Source of the DNA: Bradyrhizobium sp. BRP22
GTDB lineage: Bacteria > Pseudomonadota > Alphaproteobacteria > Rhizobiales > Xanthobacteraceae
Direction of reading: 5' to 3'
Length of the DNA: 64,000 nt
Assembly: GCF_020194175.1 (NCBI RefSeq)
Contig: NZ_JADYVX010000013.1
Location: 1-64,000, forward strand
The notes beneath the pieces are model-generated. The model was not told the DNA's origin and did no database searches. It saw nothing but the letters and a program-made list of their open reading frames with translations. Both the position numbers and the translations under genes were made by a program. The first letter of the stretch is position 1; each line of letters starts with the position of its first letter. Shown one piece after another: positions 1-11,190 of this stretch.

Positions 1-3000
1 GGCGAGGAGGTCCATGCAGCCTTCATGCAAAAGGCTGCCGCCCAGTTCAGAACGCAATTCGTCACACGCTTCGAGGACGATATCCGCCGCAGGAAGTCGT
101 GGGGCTGCGCCACGACGTGCAATGCGGTAACTCGCGAGGCCGGAGGTCAGGAAGGTCTTGAAGCTTGCAAGGCGATGGCAGCTCAGGTGGCGGGGCTTCA
201 CGGTGCGTTATTGCGTGAAGTCGAACCCAAAGCTCTCTCGCTCTTTGCGACATCATTTGGTCGGCATCCGCAGTCCAGGACATGCCGCAATGGAACGATC
301 AGAATTGCCGAATTTTGTCGGGATGAAGGCGGCGCGCTTGGGGCGCTCAATAGTCAAAGTCTGTCGTTGCTGGTGAACGGTTTCAGCAAGTGGCCGCAGC
401 GCTCAGAAACTCGTCAGGGCACGGAAGCCGTCGCTCGTGAGGTCCGTCGTCGCGCCGACCGCCGTTTGCGGCTCTCCGATTTTGATCAGCAAAACTTGGC
501 GAACCTTGTGAACGGTTTTAGCAAGTGGCCGCAAGCCGCCGATTGTCGCGACGCTATGGTCACGGTGGCTGGTGAGATCGTTCGCCGCGCTTGCAGTGAC
601 TTCGGGCTCTCTGTCTTTGATCACCAGGCCTTGGCGAACCTGGTGAACGGTTTCGAGAAGTGCCCGGAAGAGGAGGTCTTTTGCCAAGCCACAGTCAGGA
701 TCGCGGGCGAGGTCCTCCGCCGCGACCGCCGTGCCCGGCTCTCTGAATTCACTCACCAGGAACTGGCGAACCTGGTGCAGGGATTTGGCAAATGGCGGGA
801 AGAGGCGGCGGCTCGGGAAGCCGCAGGTGCAATGGCGGCCGAGGTCCTCCGTCGTGACCGCCGGGCTAGGTTCTCTGAATTTAGTCAGCAGACCCTGGCG
901 CACCTCGTGAACGGCTTCACCAAATGGCCAGAACAGGAGTGGTCTCGCCAAGCCACCGGAGCGATTGCCGGTGAGGTCAGTCGCCGCGCTGCCCACGGCC
1001 GTTTCGGGCTCTCTGAGTTTAATCACCAGGACCTGGCGAACTTGGTGAACGGTTTTAGCAAATGGCCGGAGGAGGCGGTCTATCGCCAAGCCACAGTCGA
1101 AATCGCCACAGAGCTCTCTCGCCGCGCCCGCGAGCATGGGCTGCCGCATTTTGCTCCGCAGGAGCTGGCGAATCTGGTGAACGGCTTCAGCAAGTGCCCG
1201 GACGATGCGGATTACCGCCAAGCCACAGTCGCGATCGCCAGTGAAGTCATTCGCCGCGGCGGCCAATTGTCTGATTTTAGTCACCGGGACCTGATGGGCC
1301 TGGTGAATGGCTTCAGCAAGTGGCCACAACAAGCGGACTGTCGGGATGCAACACTCGCGATCGCCGGTGAGGTCTTTCGCCGCGCCAACCAGTTGTCTCA
1401 ACTTGATCGGCGGGCGCTGGCGACGTTGGTGAACGGGTTCAGCAAGTGGCCGGAAGAGGCAGCGTGTCGCCAAGCCACAGTGGCGATCGCCAGTGAGGTC
1501 ATTCTCCGGGCCCGTAGTGACGTCGGGCTGTTTGATTTTAATCACCAGGACTTGGCGACGTTGGTGAACGGCGTCAGCAAGTGGCCGGAGGAACCAGCCT
1601 CTCAGCAAGTCACAGGCTTAATAGCCACCGAGATCCTTCGCCGTGTCGAGCTTTCTGATTTCGCTCCCCAGGAACTGGCGAACCTGGTGAACGGCTTCAG
1701 CAAGTGGCCGGAAACGGAATGGTCTTGCCGAGCCAGCGGCGCCATCGCCAGCGAGGTTCTTCGCCGCGGTGTCCGACTCTTTGAGTTTACTCACCAGCAC
1801 CTAGCTAATCTGGTGAATGGCTTCCGCAAATGGCCGGACAGGGCGGACTGTCGCCACGCCGCGGTCGCAATCGCCGGCGAGGTCCTTCGCCGCGAGGACC
1901 AGCTCTCTCAGCTTACTCAGCAGGCGCTGACGACGCAAGTGGCCGGAACAGCCCGCGTGTCGGCAAGCCGCAGCGGCGATCGCCGGAGAGGTCTATCGCC
2001 GCGCCGCGCGCGGCGCGTTCGGACTCTCTGATTTCAATCACCTGGACTTCGTCGACTTGGTGAACGGTTTCAGCAAGTGGCCGCAAGAGGCGAGGTGTCA
2101 GCAAGCCACAGGCGCCATCGCGCATGAGGTTCTTCGGCGCGGCGCCCGGCTCTGTGACTTTACTCACCAGCACTTGGCTAATCTCGTGAACGGTTTCAGC
2201 AAGTGGCCGCACGGGGCGGATTGTTCCGAGGCGACAGTCGCAATCGCGGAGGAGATCGGTCGGCGCGAGCTCTCCGATTTTGCTCCGCGTGACCTGGCTA
2301 AGTTGGTCAACGGCTTCAGCAAGTGGCCGCAAGCAGCAGCATGTCAGCAAGCCACGGACGCGATCGCGCATCAGGTCCTCCGCCGCGGCGCCCCGCTTTC
2401 TGATTTTAATCACCAGGACCTGGCTAATTTGGTTAACGGTTTCAGCAAGTGGCCCGACGGGGCGGGCTGCCGGGACGCGACGGTCGCAATCGCACGGGAG
2501 GCTCGTTGCCGCCAGCTCTCTGAGTGTGCTCCGCAGGGCTTAGCAAACATGGTGAACGGTTTCAGCAAATGGCCGGATGAGGAGGCGTGTCACCAAGCCG
2601 CAGTGGTGATTGCCAACGAGGTCCGTCGCCGCGCCCCTCGGCTCTCTGATTTTACCCATCAGCACTTGGCTAATCTGGTGAACGGTTTCAGCAAGTGGCC
2701 GGAATGGCCGGAGGCTCGCGACGCCACATTTGCGATCGCAGGTGAGGTCCTTCGCCGCGCTGAACTTTCAGATTTTACCCCGCAGCAACTGGCGAACCTG
2801 GTGAACGGCTTCAGCAAGTGGCCCGAATCGTCGGTCTCTCGCGACGCCACATTTGCGATCGCGGGTGAGGTCCTTCGCCGCGCCGAACTCTCTGGTTTTG
2901 CTGCGCAGGGACTGGCGAATTTGGTGAACGGCCTCAGCAAATGGCTCGACGGGGAAGACTGCCGGAAAGCCGCGATCGCAATTGCCGGGGAAGTCCGTCA

Positions 3001-6000
3001 GCGCCAGCTCTCTGATTTCGCTCCGCAGCATCTGGCGATCTTGATGAACGGGTTCAGCAAGTGGCAGGACGAGGTGGCGTGCCGGCAGTGCACGATGGAC
3101 ATCGCGCGCGCATTGGGTGCTCGAGAGCGACGGTTCGGTGTGTTCACCACGCCTGAGCTGAGTACGCTCGCCAATGCTCTGTCGAGAATGATCATGAGGG
3201 CAGAAGATAGTGGGGAGATTACGGAGGCCGCTCTGCCGAAGGACCGGCTGCACAAGCTGGCTCACTATCTGCACTATGACAATGATCGCCTGAGACAGGC
3301 TGACGTTCTGCACATATCGACCATTTTCAAGGCGCTGGGTAAGGCTAGGCTGTCTGATGATCTCGGTTTGCTCGCACCCTCAGGCTTGAATCGGCTCTCG
3401 GAATTGCGTCAAGCACCTGATTTTGCCACCCAGAACGATCTGGAAACCATGGGTAATCTGTGTGCTGCCGTGCTGCCACTCGCGCGCAGCCCACAGAAGC
3501 CGCTGCGCTGGCACCGCAGGCAGGCGCTCAACCTGCTCAATGACCTGCAGCCCGTCGTCGAGCACAAGATCGAGGCGCATCTGAACGCAAGTGATGCCGA
3601 GCGGACCCGTGGGCCGCTTGCGAGCCGCCGCCCCGCTTTGTCGATCTATCAGGCGCTCAAAGCCCGTGCGGTCCTGGAGAGATTGTTCAGGCCACCGTAT
3701 GTCGAAGGCAACTGGCCCGATTTACGGAGCAGGCAGCAAGAGCTGCAGCATGGGACCAGAGGAATCCTGACTGGCGCGCGCGAACTGATTCAAGGCGATC
3801 TTTCCACCATGAGCTGGAACCTGATCGCGCAGATCGAGGCGGACAATCCAGTGGATGCGCTGGACTTCTTCATGGAGCAGGATTCGACGGCGATCCAGGC
3901 GCAACATCCTGCATCGGTCTTCGACGTGCATCAGGTCTTGCGAGCCATGGACCATGCCCCAAGGCCTCCGCAGGGTGAGGCGGGACTGATGCGGTTGCCG
4001 GTGGTGGACATGCAGGGGCGGCCGTTGGCCACGGAGCCGGAGATACGATATTCGATTTTTCATCGCCTGACCTCGGGGGCGGTGCCCGTGGTCGCAGTGC
4101 AACTGCCAGCAACGCCGAGCGCCTTCATGTTGGCACGTACGGTGAGCGTCAACGGTGTGCCATACCGCATGGATCTGTTCGGCGGCAGCAAGTTAAAGCC
4201 ACCGCGATTGACCGTGTCCCAGATTGCGGCGCGTGCTCCAGGCGAGCAAGTTAATCGTGGGGGAAAGCTGCTGGCGATTCCCTATGCCGAAACCGCGCCG
4301 GGCACGGCATTCGAGCAGCTGTGGCGCGCCTGGGCGCCTTTCAAAGAGGCCTATTATTATATTCAACGCAGGGGTTTTGCAGCGCCTCCGGCGATCAAAG
4401 GCCTGTCTCCTCACGACTACGCGCTGGAAGGCACCTTCAAATTGGTGCTGCTGCCGGACCGCCCTGCCAACCAGGAGCATCCCTTCAAGTTGAGGGGGCC
4501 GAGCGGTCCCATCGCATTGCGGCCGCATGACGGCTGCGGCTTCATCAGGGCCTCGCTGGCCAACCTTATGCCAGCAGTTCGTCGCGCCGGCGAGCGGGAA
4601 GGTCCTGACCGGGTGCTTGCCTATGGTGAGGGAAGGAAGTCAGCCCTGCCGGTCTCGGCGCTGCAACATTATCCGCGCAACGAACAAGTGGCAGATGAGG
4701 CGCGCGAGAAGGCCAGGAGCTGGCTTGAGAGCCGGGAAGAGCAAACGCTGACACCCGAGGAGCTGTTTCGCACCGTGACCGCCGCAAACATCACCGGTCC
4801 GGGTGCAGTGGCCATCCCGTCCGCTGATGGCTGCCTCCATGTGCCGACGCTCAAGAGCGACACGTTGACCGGAACAAGCGGTGTGCTGATTGGTCGATCT
4901 CCCTACGACAAGCCCAACCTTCGCCCATTTACCGCCGAGCAAGTCAAATCGGCAATTGGTGGGGACCCGACTGCGGCGTTCCTCGATCAGTGCGTGACCA
5001 TGCAATACAGCTTTAATGTCGCCCAGAAGTCGGGCGAGGAGTTAGCGGCCGACGATCCGACCTTCTTTGCCAAAGGGCTTCTCATCGTGGTGCCGGATGA
5101 GATGTGGCCAGCCGACTTCGCCGACCGGGCGCTGGTAATGTCTGCCGAGGACGTCAAGTGCCATTCGAGCTGGATCAACGGCAAGGACCGCGCAAAGATG
5201 GACACTCCCGTCGACTGCGTCGGCATCCTCCAGGCGACAGAATTGTTTGCTCCGGGCTCGGTGGTTGCCGTGCCGCCCAGTGAACAGAAGAAGCTTGACG
5301 GCGACTTCGATGGGGATAGCCTCGTCCTTGTCGGCGATCGGCCGCAGCTTTACGAGCATGTTAGGCAATTCGATCAAGAGGAGCAAGTTCGCGGATTGGG
5401 CTCGCTCAAGCCGCCGAAGTCCCATACCCCGGCGATTGAGGATGGTCGCTACAAGTTCGGTCGTGCCAGCCAGATCCTCGCCGCTACGCGGAATGTTCTA
5501 GAAATTTACACCGGCTTGCAGCGAGGGTTTCTGGCTCAATCCCATGAAGGCCGACAGTGGTTTGCTGAGCGTGCCGTGTTCGGCACGTACGAAGGCATTC
5601 ACCGCGAGCTCCAGCGAGACATCCGTCAGCTGCTAAAACAGGAGCAGATAACTGGCCAAGATATCCGAGATAGGCTCGAGAAGGCGAGGCCTGAAATCGA
5701 CGTCGCCAAGCATCCGGTCGCCCAAGAACTAGCCGAGTTGCTCGTCCACGATCTTGACGCGTGGGCGACGAACCTGGACGAACAGATGCTGGCCGATACC
5801 GTTGAAAGCGCGAGCGAGACCGGCCCGACGGTGAGCCCAGCACTCTCCGAGCTTTTCCCCGACCTGACGGAGACCTATACTGCAACTCTTCACCCACGAC
5901 ACCGCCTCCAGGTCTTGCTCGACCACTATCCTTCACGCATCGATCTCGGATCGGATCCGTCACGCATCGATTCAAGACCGGACGGTTACGATCCAGACGA

Positions 6001-7639
6001 CCTCGTACAAAGCGCAAATAATCTCCTGAGCCTCGGCATCAAGGTCGGAACTGACGCCTACAAATCCGACACTGGCGCCTATACCTTTATGTTCAAAAGC
6101 GGGCACCTGCAGCGCCTGCTGCAACACACACCCGGGTTGAAATCGGTGCCTTATACCAAGAGCGCCGCGGCTATCCTCCACCAGGGGCTGTTCGATGTCG
6201 ATGCGACATTGGAGGATCTCAAGGACAATCCGACCCTGGCGGCTTCGGTCATGCAAGCCTCGATCAAACTTGTCACCGAGCGAGGCATTCTGCCTGAACC
6301 CAAGGGCCGAGGTCTTGCTGCCGATGATTCCGCCACGACAATCACATTGACCCGCGAGCAGGCTGCACAGCGCGCCCAAATGGAGGCAACTCGCGCTCAA
6401 GCCGAAGAAAAGGATATCACCCCAATGGCAAACTCGGTCGCTGAAGCCCTCAAGAGAGCCGACTTCGAGGTGAAGATGCCCCATTCCCGTTGGGCCTTGA
6501 GATCGATAGACTCGATGACCGACCAGCTCGTCGGAATGCAGGCACCGATTGAGGTCGGCTCCCAGCTGATCAGCAACGCTGTACGGCACGTCTTCGAACT
6601 CGCTGATGGGGAATTTGCACGTGCCTTCAAGAAAGCCATTCTCCTCTTCGAGGAGAGCGGCTATGCCGAGGTTAGCACCACCAACTGGTTCAGGACGCGA
6701 TCGCCGAGCTTCGTCGGCATCAAGACTGTGCTCGCCACGCCGGGGGGCTACCGCTTCGAGATGGAGTTCCACACGGCTGACAGCTACAAGGCCAAGATCG
6801 ACAATCATGATACGTACAAGGAACTGCAGAAGCTGCGGGAGCTGCAGCGAGAGAGCCGAGAGCCTCTGGATCAGTCCCTAGCCGAGCAACTCTTGGAGCG
6901 TGTGCGACAGGCCTGCAACAAGGTTGTCATACCGGAGGGGGCTATAGAGATCCCTCACTGGGAAGCCGACGCGGATAGTACATTTGGTGCTAGCCTGGCT
7001 CGTCAGTTGCAAGTGGCCCCGCCGAGACGCACGGCGCGTTCCCCGATGGCAACGGAGATTCTTGGTGCCCTGGGCACGCGGCCGATCGTGCTGGTCGGCA
7101 TGATGGGCGCTGGGAAATCCAGTCTTGGCCGTGCACTCGCCAGGCGACTGGGGTTGAAGTTCGTCGATTGCGATAAGGAGATCGAGACGAAGACCGGCAA
7201 GTCCATAACCAAGATTTTGGCTGAGGATGGCGAGGCGCATTTCAGGAATCTTGAGGCAAATCAGATCAGGCACTCGCTCGAACAAGGTCCGGCCGTGCTC
7301 GCAACCGGTGGTGGAGCGTTCATGGTCGAGGAAATCCGGCATTATATCGGCCAGAAAGGAGTTTCGATCTGGCTTAATACCAAGGAGGACGTGATTAGGC
7401 GGAACCTGAGGCACAACACCAAGCGTCCGAAGATGCAAACCGCCGGCCAGGACCAGACCATCTCAGACCTGATGCACGTGCGCAATCCTATCTATCAGCT
7501 TGCTGATCTCACTATTGCCCCGCAGCACCAGCGGGATCTCAAGAGCGCGGATGCTTGTCTGACCGCGCTGCACGCCTACCTTTGCGGTGAGGCCAGGGAG
7601 GCCCAAGCAAGTTCCGACCTCGCGGGGGTGGCTCCATGA
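1..7639 (+). pseudogene. SKWP-repeat type III effector, 5'-truncated by window and frameshifted
   Basis: This is a giant effector-like gene of the SKWP family (Ralstonia RipS and Xanthomonas XopAD type). The open frame already runs at base 1, so the start lies outside the window. About 21 intact helical repeats of roughly 36-41 residues carry the core LANLVNGFSKWP. They lie in two frames (1-1935, then from about 1937 to 7639). At 1935/1936 the core of one repeat is missing: ACG is followed by C-AAG-TGG where the other repeats have 17 more bases, so the frame shifts and translation stops at 2031. After the repeats comes a long conserved domain with a DGDFDGD motif (5297-5317), a RelA/SpoT-like segment (about 6580-6840) and a shikimate-kinase-like domain (7081-7590, Walker A GMMGAGKSS, then ATGGGAF). 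The 30841-39408 protein has the same order and is intact. The family assignment is strong; loss of function is inferred from the frameshift, and a sequencing error is the alternative. Confidence 0.85.
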
Positions 7640-8029
7640 CCACGTCGCTCAAACATGCGAAGCGCATCACGTCCGCTTCGCGCTCGACAATCGCGAGAGC
7701 TATCGAGGTGGAAGGGGTGCCTGGAGGCCTAAAGGCCCGAGGCCTCCACGGGGCGCTGGCTGCAGCCAATCAACATCTGCGCGTTCTGTCGCCGAGATCA
7801 TCGGGCCGGCAGCTGACCGGGTGTTGTCGACGGCGTCCAGTCGCTCGCGAAGAGCGCACAACGGAAATCGACGGGCCAGACCCGACAACATCACTGCGTA
7901 GGGATAGTAGGTTGTGGGGACTGTTGGAATTGAACGCTGGCGCGGCATGACATGAGATAGTAATGGCCGCCTTCTGTCTGAGAGGATTGAGCGTCTTCAG
8001 AGCCCGACCTTCAGACAAGAAGTTTTCGG
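7640..8029. other. intergenic, no recognisable gene
   Basis: Short open frames occur on both strands, but none has a recognisable protein pattern or a good ribosome-binding site. Probably debris between the SKWP pseudogene and the integrase remnant. Confidence 0.5.
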
Positions 8030-8420
8030 ATGGCCCAAGTGAACCCTCCCCGCCGATGCATGATCGAGGACATGACGGTTCACAACTTGTCGCGGGCGAC
8101 GCAGCGGCCGATCGCCCGATCATCTGGGCTTAGAGGATGTCCACGCGTTCCACGTTCATGTGGTGGCGACGGTGGTAGTATCGGGGCCCCGCACTTAAGC
8201 AGATTGTGTGTGCGTTGCGGTTCTTCTACGGCGTAACGCTTGGCCACAGTACGATCCCGGAGCGCATCGTCTACGCGGGCGCCATGCAGCTGCCGGTTGT
8301 GCTGATTGCGGAGAAGGTGGTAAGCTTTCTGGAGGCGACCCGGAGCCTGAAGAGCTGCACGGCGTTGACGGTAGTCTATGCCAGCGGATTACGCGACCGC
8401 TGGTCGCCGCGCCTCGACCA
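8030..8420 (+). pseudogene. tyrosine recombinase/integrase remnant (IS91-associated type)
   Basis: Two frames together give pieces of a phage-type integrase of the kind found next to IS91-family elements in rhizobia. The first frame reads MIEDMTVHNLSRATQR, which is the start of the SAM-like core-binding domain. After a frameshift and internal loss the second frame reads ALRFFYGVTLGHSTIPERI and then LPVVLIAEKVVSFLEA. The catalytic domain with its R-H-R-Y residues is missing, so the gene is dead. It marks past mobile-element activity just upstream of the NifA-type promoter. Recognition is from remembered family sequence, not a search. Confidence 0.6.
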
Positions 8421-8594
8421 TACATTTATCGAATGTGAGCGGTCGCAATTGATCGGGCGAAGAGCGCGTATGGCGAGCGATTTGTGTTACCTCTTGACCG
8501 AGGCTATGGAGCGATTGGACGACAAACTCGCGCAGCGCTCGGCCTGGCTAACGATGCAATCTGCCCCAAAACGGCGCCTCGACAAATTATCTAC

Positions 8595-8770
8595 CTCGAT
8601 GCGATTCCTTTAAAGTGCCCTTGATTAATTGATAGCGCCTCCCAGTCGATTTGTTTGCGAGCTGCCTCCACCTCGTGCTCGTTCTGATGATCTGCTCGAG
8701 CTTGGCGCCGAACAGATCGCCTCGAGGCGAGCCAAAATCGAAATCGACAGCCTGGCAGCACCTGCATTCG
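8595..8770 (-). pseudogene. IS5-like transposase N-terminal fragment
   Basis: Two overlapping minus-strand frames give DLFGAKLEQII and then, one frame over, HEVEAARKQIDWEAL. This resembles the conserved N-terminus of IS5/IS1182-type transposases (DLFR.RLDQIIN..HELV.LA..IDW). No downstream catalytic domain is present. Too short and shifted to be functional. Confidence 0.4.
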
Positions 8771-8822
8771 GTAATGTCCGTTCGCAGCATCGGTGTCCGC
8801 TTTCTGACCATCGCACAATTTT

Positions 8823-8838
8823 TGTCAGACTTAAAACA
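8823..8838 (+). promoter_or_regulatory. NifA upstream activator site (TGT-N10-ACA)
   Basis: The sequence TGTCAGACTTAAAACA matches the TGT-N10-ACA NifA binding consensus exactly. It lies about 70 bp upstream of the sigma54 promoter at 8906-8922, which is normal spacing for a NifA enhancer site. Together they imply expression in the micro-oxic nodule. Confidence 0.75.
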
Positions 8839-8905
8839 CCTGCCGTGATCGAGCGGCTCGCAGTTCTATAAGTTAATCACAGGCTTACCGGACAAAGGAC
8901 AGCGC

Positions 8906-8922
8906 TGGCACGGCGGTTGCTA
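8906..8922 (+). promoter_or_regulatory. sigma54 (-24/-12) promoter
   Basis: TGGCACGGCGGTTGCTA matches the sigma54 consensus TGGCACG-N4-TTGCW in every defined position, with the GG and GC pairs 10 bases apart. Transcription would start near 8934 and run rightward. The first well-supported plus-strand gene is the oxidase gene at 9968, about 1 kb away, with a small minus-strand gene between. Whether this promoter drives that cluster or is left over from a lost gene cannot be decided from the sequence alone. Confidence 0.8.
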
Positions 8923-9318
8923 TTGAGATGGAGCAACACTGAGTGAGGGCTGAGTGCACGCACACGCGCAGGACAAGCGAGATTCTCCTTCCCTTGAACC
9001 CGCCTCCCCAAACAGCGCGCTATTATGCGCGGCCAGGCTAAATTTGCCGCGTCAATGTTCGCTGCCCGGTGCTTTGGCATGAGATTCCATCGCGACTGAC
9101 CGCAATGTGTGCACCTGAACCGGATTCAGATTTAGAAGGCTATCATGTCGGCCGCTCGGTACTTAGACTCACCGCGCTATACGGATGAGGTGCGGGCTTT
9201 TAACAGCTTGGTGACGCTTTCTCCTGCAGGAGCGCCTTGTGGGAGCTCCTGGGCTACGGAAGTGACCGCTCGAGCTGAAAAAGCAAACAGGTCAATGCTC
9301 CAGAGTTGTGAGGCGCTG

Positions 9319-9492
9319 TCATTCTTCTTTCTGCCCCAGCAGCTTTCCCGTCTTGCGACATATGAAGTGCAACTGCGAACAAGCGGGGCAGACAATGCCT
9401 TCAAATTCGCGTTCCGTCGCCTCGGCATCATCATCAAGCCACTTCTGGACCATCATGTTGGTAATCGGGCAGGTGAAAGTGAAGGCGCGCAT
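9319..9492 (-). CDS. conserved small protein with CPACxxLH motif
   Basis: This 57-aa protein begins MRAFTFTCP and contains two cysteine positions reminiscent of a zinc-ribbon (FTCP near the N-terminus, then VCPACSQLHF) and the end RKTGKLLG. I recognise this as a small protein common in Bradyrhizobium genomes, with no known function. The start is supported by AGGGAAG just upstream of the ATG. It is antisense to a 259-codon plus-strand open frame (9145-9924) that has no recognisable content and is judged a shadow. The gene lies between the NifA/sigma54 promoter and the oxidase gene but points the other way. Confidence 0.6.
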   Translation of the reverse strand: MRAFTFTCPITNMMVQKWLDDDAEATEREFEGIVCPACSQLHFICRKTGKLLGQKEE

Positions 9493-9967
9493 ATCTTCCC
9501 TTTGGCGTCGAGTGCTGGCCAAGAGCAAAAAGCGAGAGCCGGTGTCCGTGAGCTCGAAACCACAATAGCGCACGCGTGGCCCAAGCGCTCGCCCCAACGC
9601 ACGATAGGAAATCCTCGTGAAGCTGCCTTGATTTCGCGCAAGCGAGCGGGTCAGGTGAGAACGACAGCTACCAATCGAGCAGCCGATGAGCTACTTGCGA
9701 AACGACAGAGTCATTCTGGCGCAAGCAAACCCACACATCCGCGAGCAAGTAAGTCGAGCAAAGCGATTACCGCACCAAAGGTCTCCCCGAAAGCGGGAGG
9801 ATACTTGGTGAATCGACAAGATAGGGAGCGTTCCAGAAAAAGTGGTGCCTCTCCTGCGGGACGGCATTTTGCTTTGCTCGCGTCCGGCTATCCGGGAAGG
9901 TCAGTAATCGTATGTGCGTCTTAGGTCTAGGTTCAAGAAACGCTCTCTCTGCCTACCCGGGGTTCGA

Positions 9968-11143
9968 ATGACCTTATCCCTAGCTTCTCCTTCTGAACTG
10001 CAGCGGCCGTCAGAGATGCCAGTTGGCGAATTGTTGGCTCGTCGAGCCCGGACTCTGCTCGGCCCGCATCCGTTCGCTGCTGAAATGTCCAAAGATCAGG
10101 TTGCCAGGCTACTACCTGAATACTTCGCCATGTCGCAGGCTTTCCCATACCTGCAGGCGGGATCGCAAAAGGATCTCATATTCGACGCGATACATCGCAA
10201 TCGAGACCTCCCCAGGGACGTTGAGCTGACCAGCGTGGTCGCAAATTTTATCTGCTGGGATGAAACGGGAGGTCATAGTCGGGTTCTCCAAGGCGGCAAC
10301 GCTGCGCTACCCGGTATTCTGGAGATAGAAAACATCCACTCGAAACTCTTTAGAAAAGATGCCTCGCGGCTGCTTGGCCGAGCAATACAACCCTACTACA
10401 GCACCAGAACGAGCCGGTACCTGCGTGCGCTGTATCGTGGCTTGTCGTCGAGAGCCCCGATAATGCGTTGCGCCTACATGGTTGCCTTCGAGCTACATGC
10501 TGCGGAAATGATCCAGGCACTTTGGAACACTTTAGTCAAAACCTTTGACGCTCGCTCTGACGATCTTGAGTATTTCCGCATCCATGTCGGCGGCGAGGAT
10601 CCTGCAGAGAAATACCACGGAGAAATGACGAGCCGGCTCATTAGCGAACTGGTCCCTGCCGACTGCAATAGCCTCTTCCTAACTGAATTTGACCGCGCTT
10701 ATCGGCTCAGCTTAGATTGGTGCGGCGATCTAATCCGAATTGAATCGTTTGATGGTAACAGGATGGAAGTTGAGCACAGTGGCCGTTGTCACTGTGGTTC
10801 AGTCAAGTTCTACGTCCGAGCGCCAGCACAGATTGCTGCAGTGAAGTGCAATTGCTCAATCTGCCAAATGTCCGGATTTCTGCACATGCTCGTTGCCGAC
10901 GACAAGCTCAGGATTGAATGCGGCGAAGAACTTCTGACTACATACCAGTTCAATACGAACATCGCTCGGCACACGTTTTGTCGGATTTGCGGCGTGAAGC
11001 CATTTTATCGGCCGCGATCGAATCCGTCAGGATTCAGCGTAAATATCCGATGCCTAGATAAAACGACGATCGAAAGCATAACAATAGATGATTTCGACGG
11101 CGAGAATTGGGAGCAGGCGATCCGCTCGCTGCAGGCGGATTGA
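9968..11143 (+). CDS. heme-oxygenase-like diiron oxidase fused to a GFA domain
   Basis: The protein has 391 aa from the ATG at 9968; a GTG 54 bases upstream is in frame but lacks a clear ribosome site. Residues about 30-255 look like a heme-oxygenase-like iron oxidase (HDO family): ICWDETGGH near 95-103, FELHAAE near 174-180 and FRIHVGGEDPAEKYH near 203-217 supply the Glu/His/Asp ligands expected for a dinuclear iron site. Residues about 272-375 form a GFA (glutathione-dependent formaldehyde-activating type) zinc domain with Cys274, Cys276, Cys294, Cys296, Cys299, Cys338 and Cys341. HDO enzymes in other clusters cleave or oxidise amino-acid-derived substrates, and formaldehyde-like fragments can be released. 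A fused GFA domain could handle such a product; that link is inference. The gene is followed 47 bp later by a 2OG oxygenase in the same direction, likely one operon. Confidence 0.75.
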   Translation: MTLSLASPSELQRPSEMPVGELLARRARTLLGPHPFAAEMSKDQVARLLPEYFAMSQAFPYLQAGSQKDLIFDAIHRNRDLPRDVELTSVVANFICWDETGGHSRVLQGGNAALPGILEIENIHSKLFRKDASRLLGRAIQPYYSTRTSRYLRALYRGLSSRAPIMRCAYMVAFELHAAEMIQALWNTLVKTFDARSDDLEYFRIHVGGEDPAEKYHGEMTSRLISELVPADCNSLFLTEFDRAYRLSLDWCGDLIRIESFDGNRMEVEHSGRCHCGSVKFYVRAPAQIAAVKCNCSICQMSGFLHMLVADDKLRIECGEELLTTYQFNTNIARHTFCRICGVKPFYRPRSNPSGFSVNIRCLDKTTIESITIDDFDGENWEQAIRSLQAD

Positions 11144-11190
11144 GACGCTTCTTAGGTTCAATCTTCGAGTGAGTTCGAAAGGCGCATACA

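Noticed and set aside
403..1608. 401-codon minus-strand open frame inside the SKWP repeats
   Set aside because: It is periodic because the sense strand encodes repeats; no start signal or family. Shadow of the effector gene.
360..3060. Regular DNA repeats resembling a repeat array
   Set aside because: They are in-frame codons of the SKWP protein repeats, not a CRISPR array; no unique spacers of equal size.
9859..9872. GG-N10-GC sigma54-like element closer to the oxidase gene
   Set aside because: Only the GG, GC and TTGC are right; the CAC part is wrong and no NifA site precedes it.
9145..9924. 259-codon plus-strand open frame with a fair ribosome site (AGAAGG), right after the NifA promoter
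   Set aside because: No recognisable family, and it overlaps antisense the small CPAC protein gene (9319-9492), which looks real. Kept out of the gene list; could be revisited if RNA-seq shows plus-strand translation.
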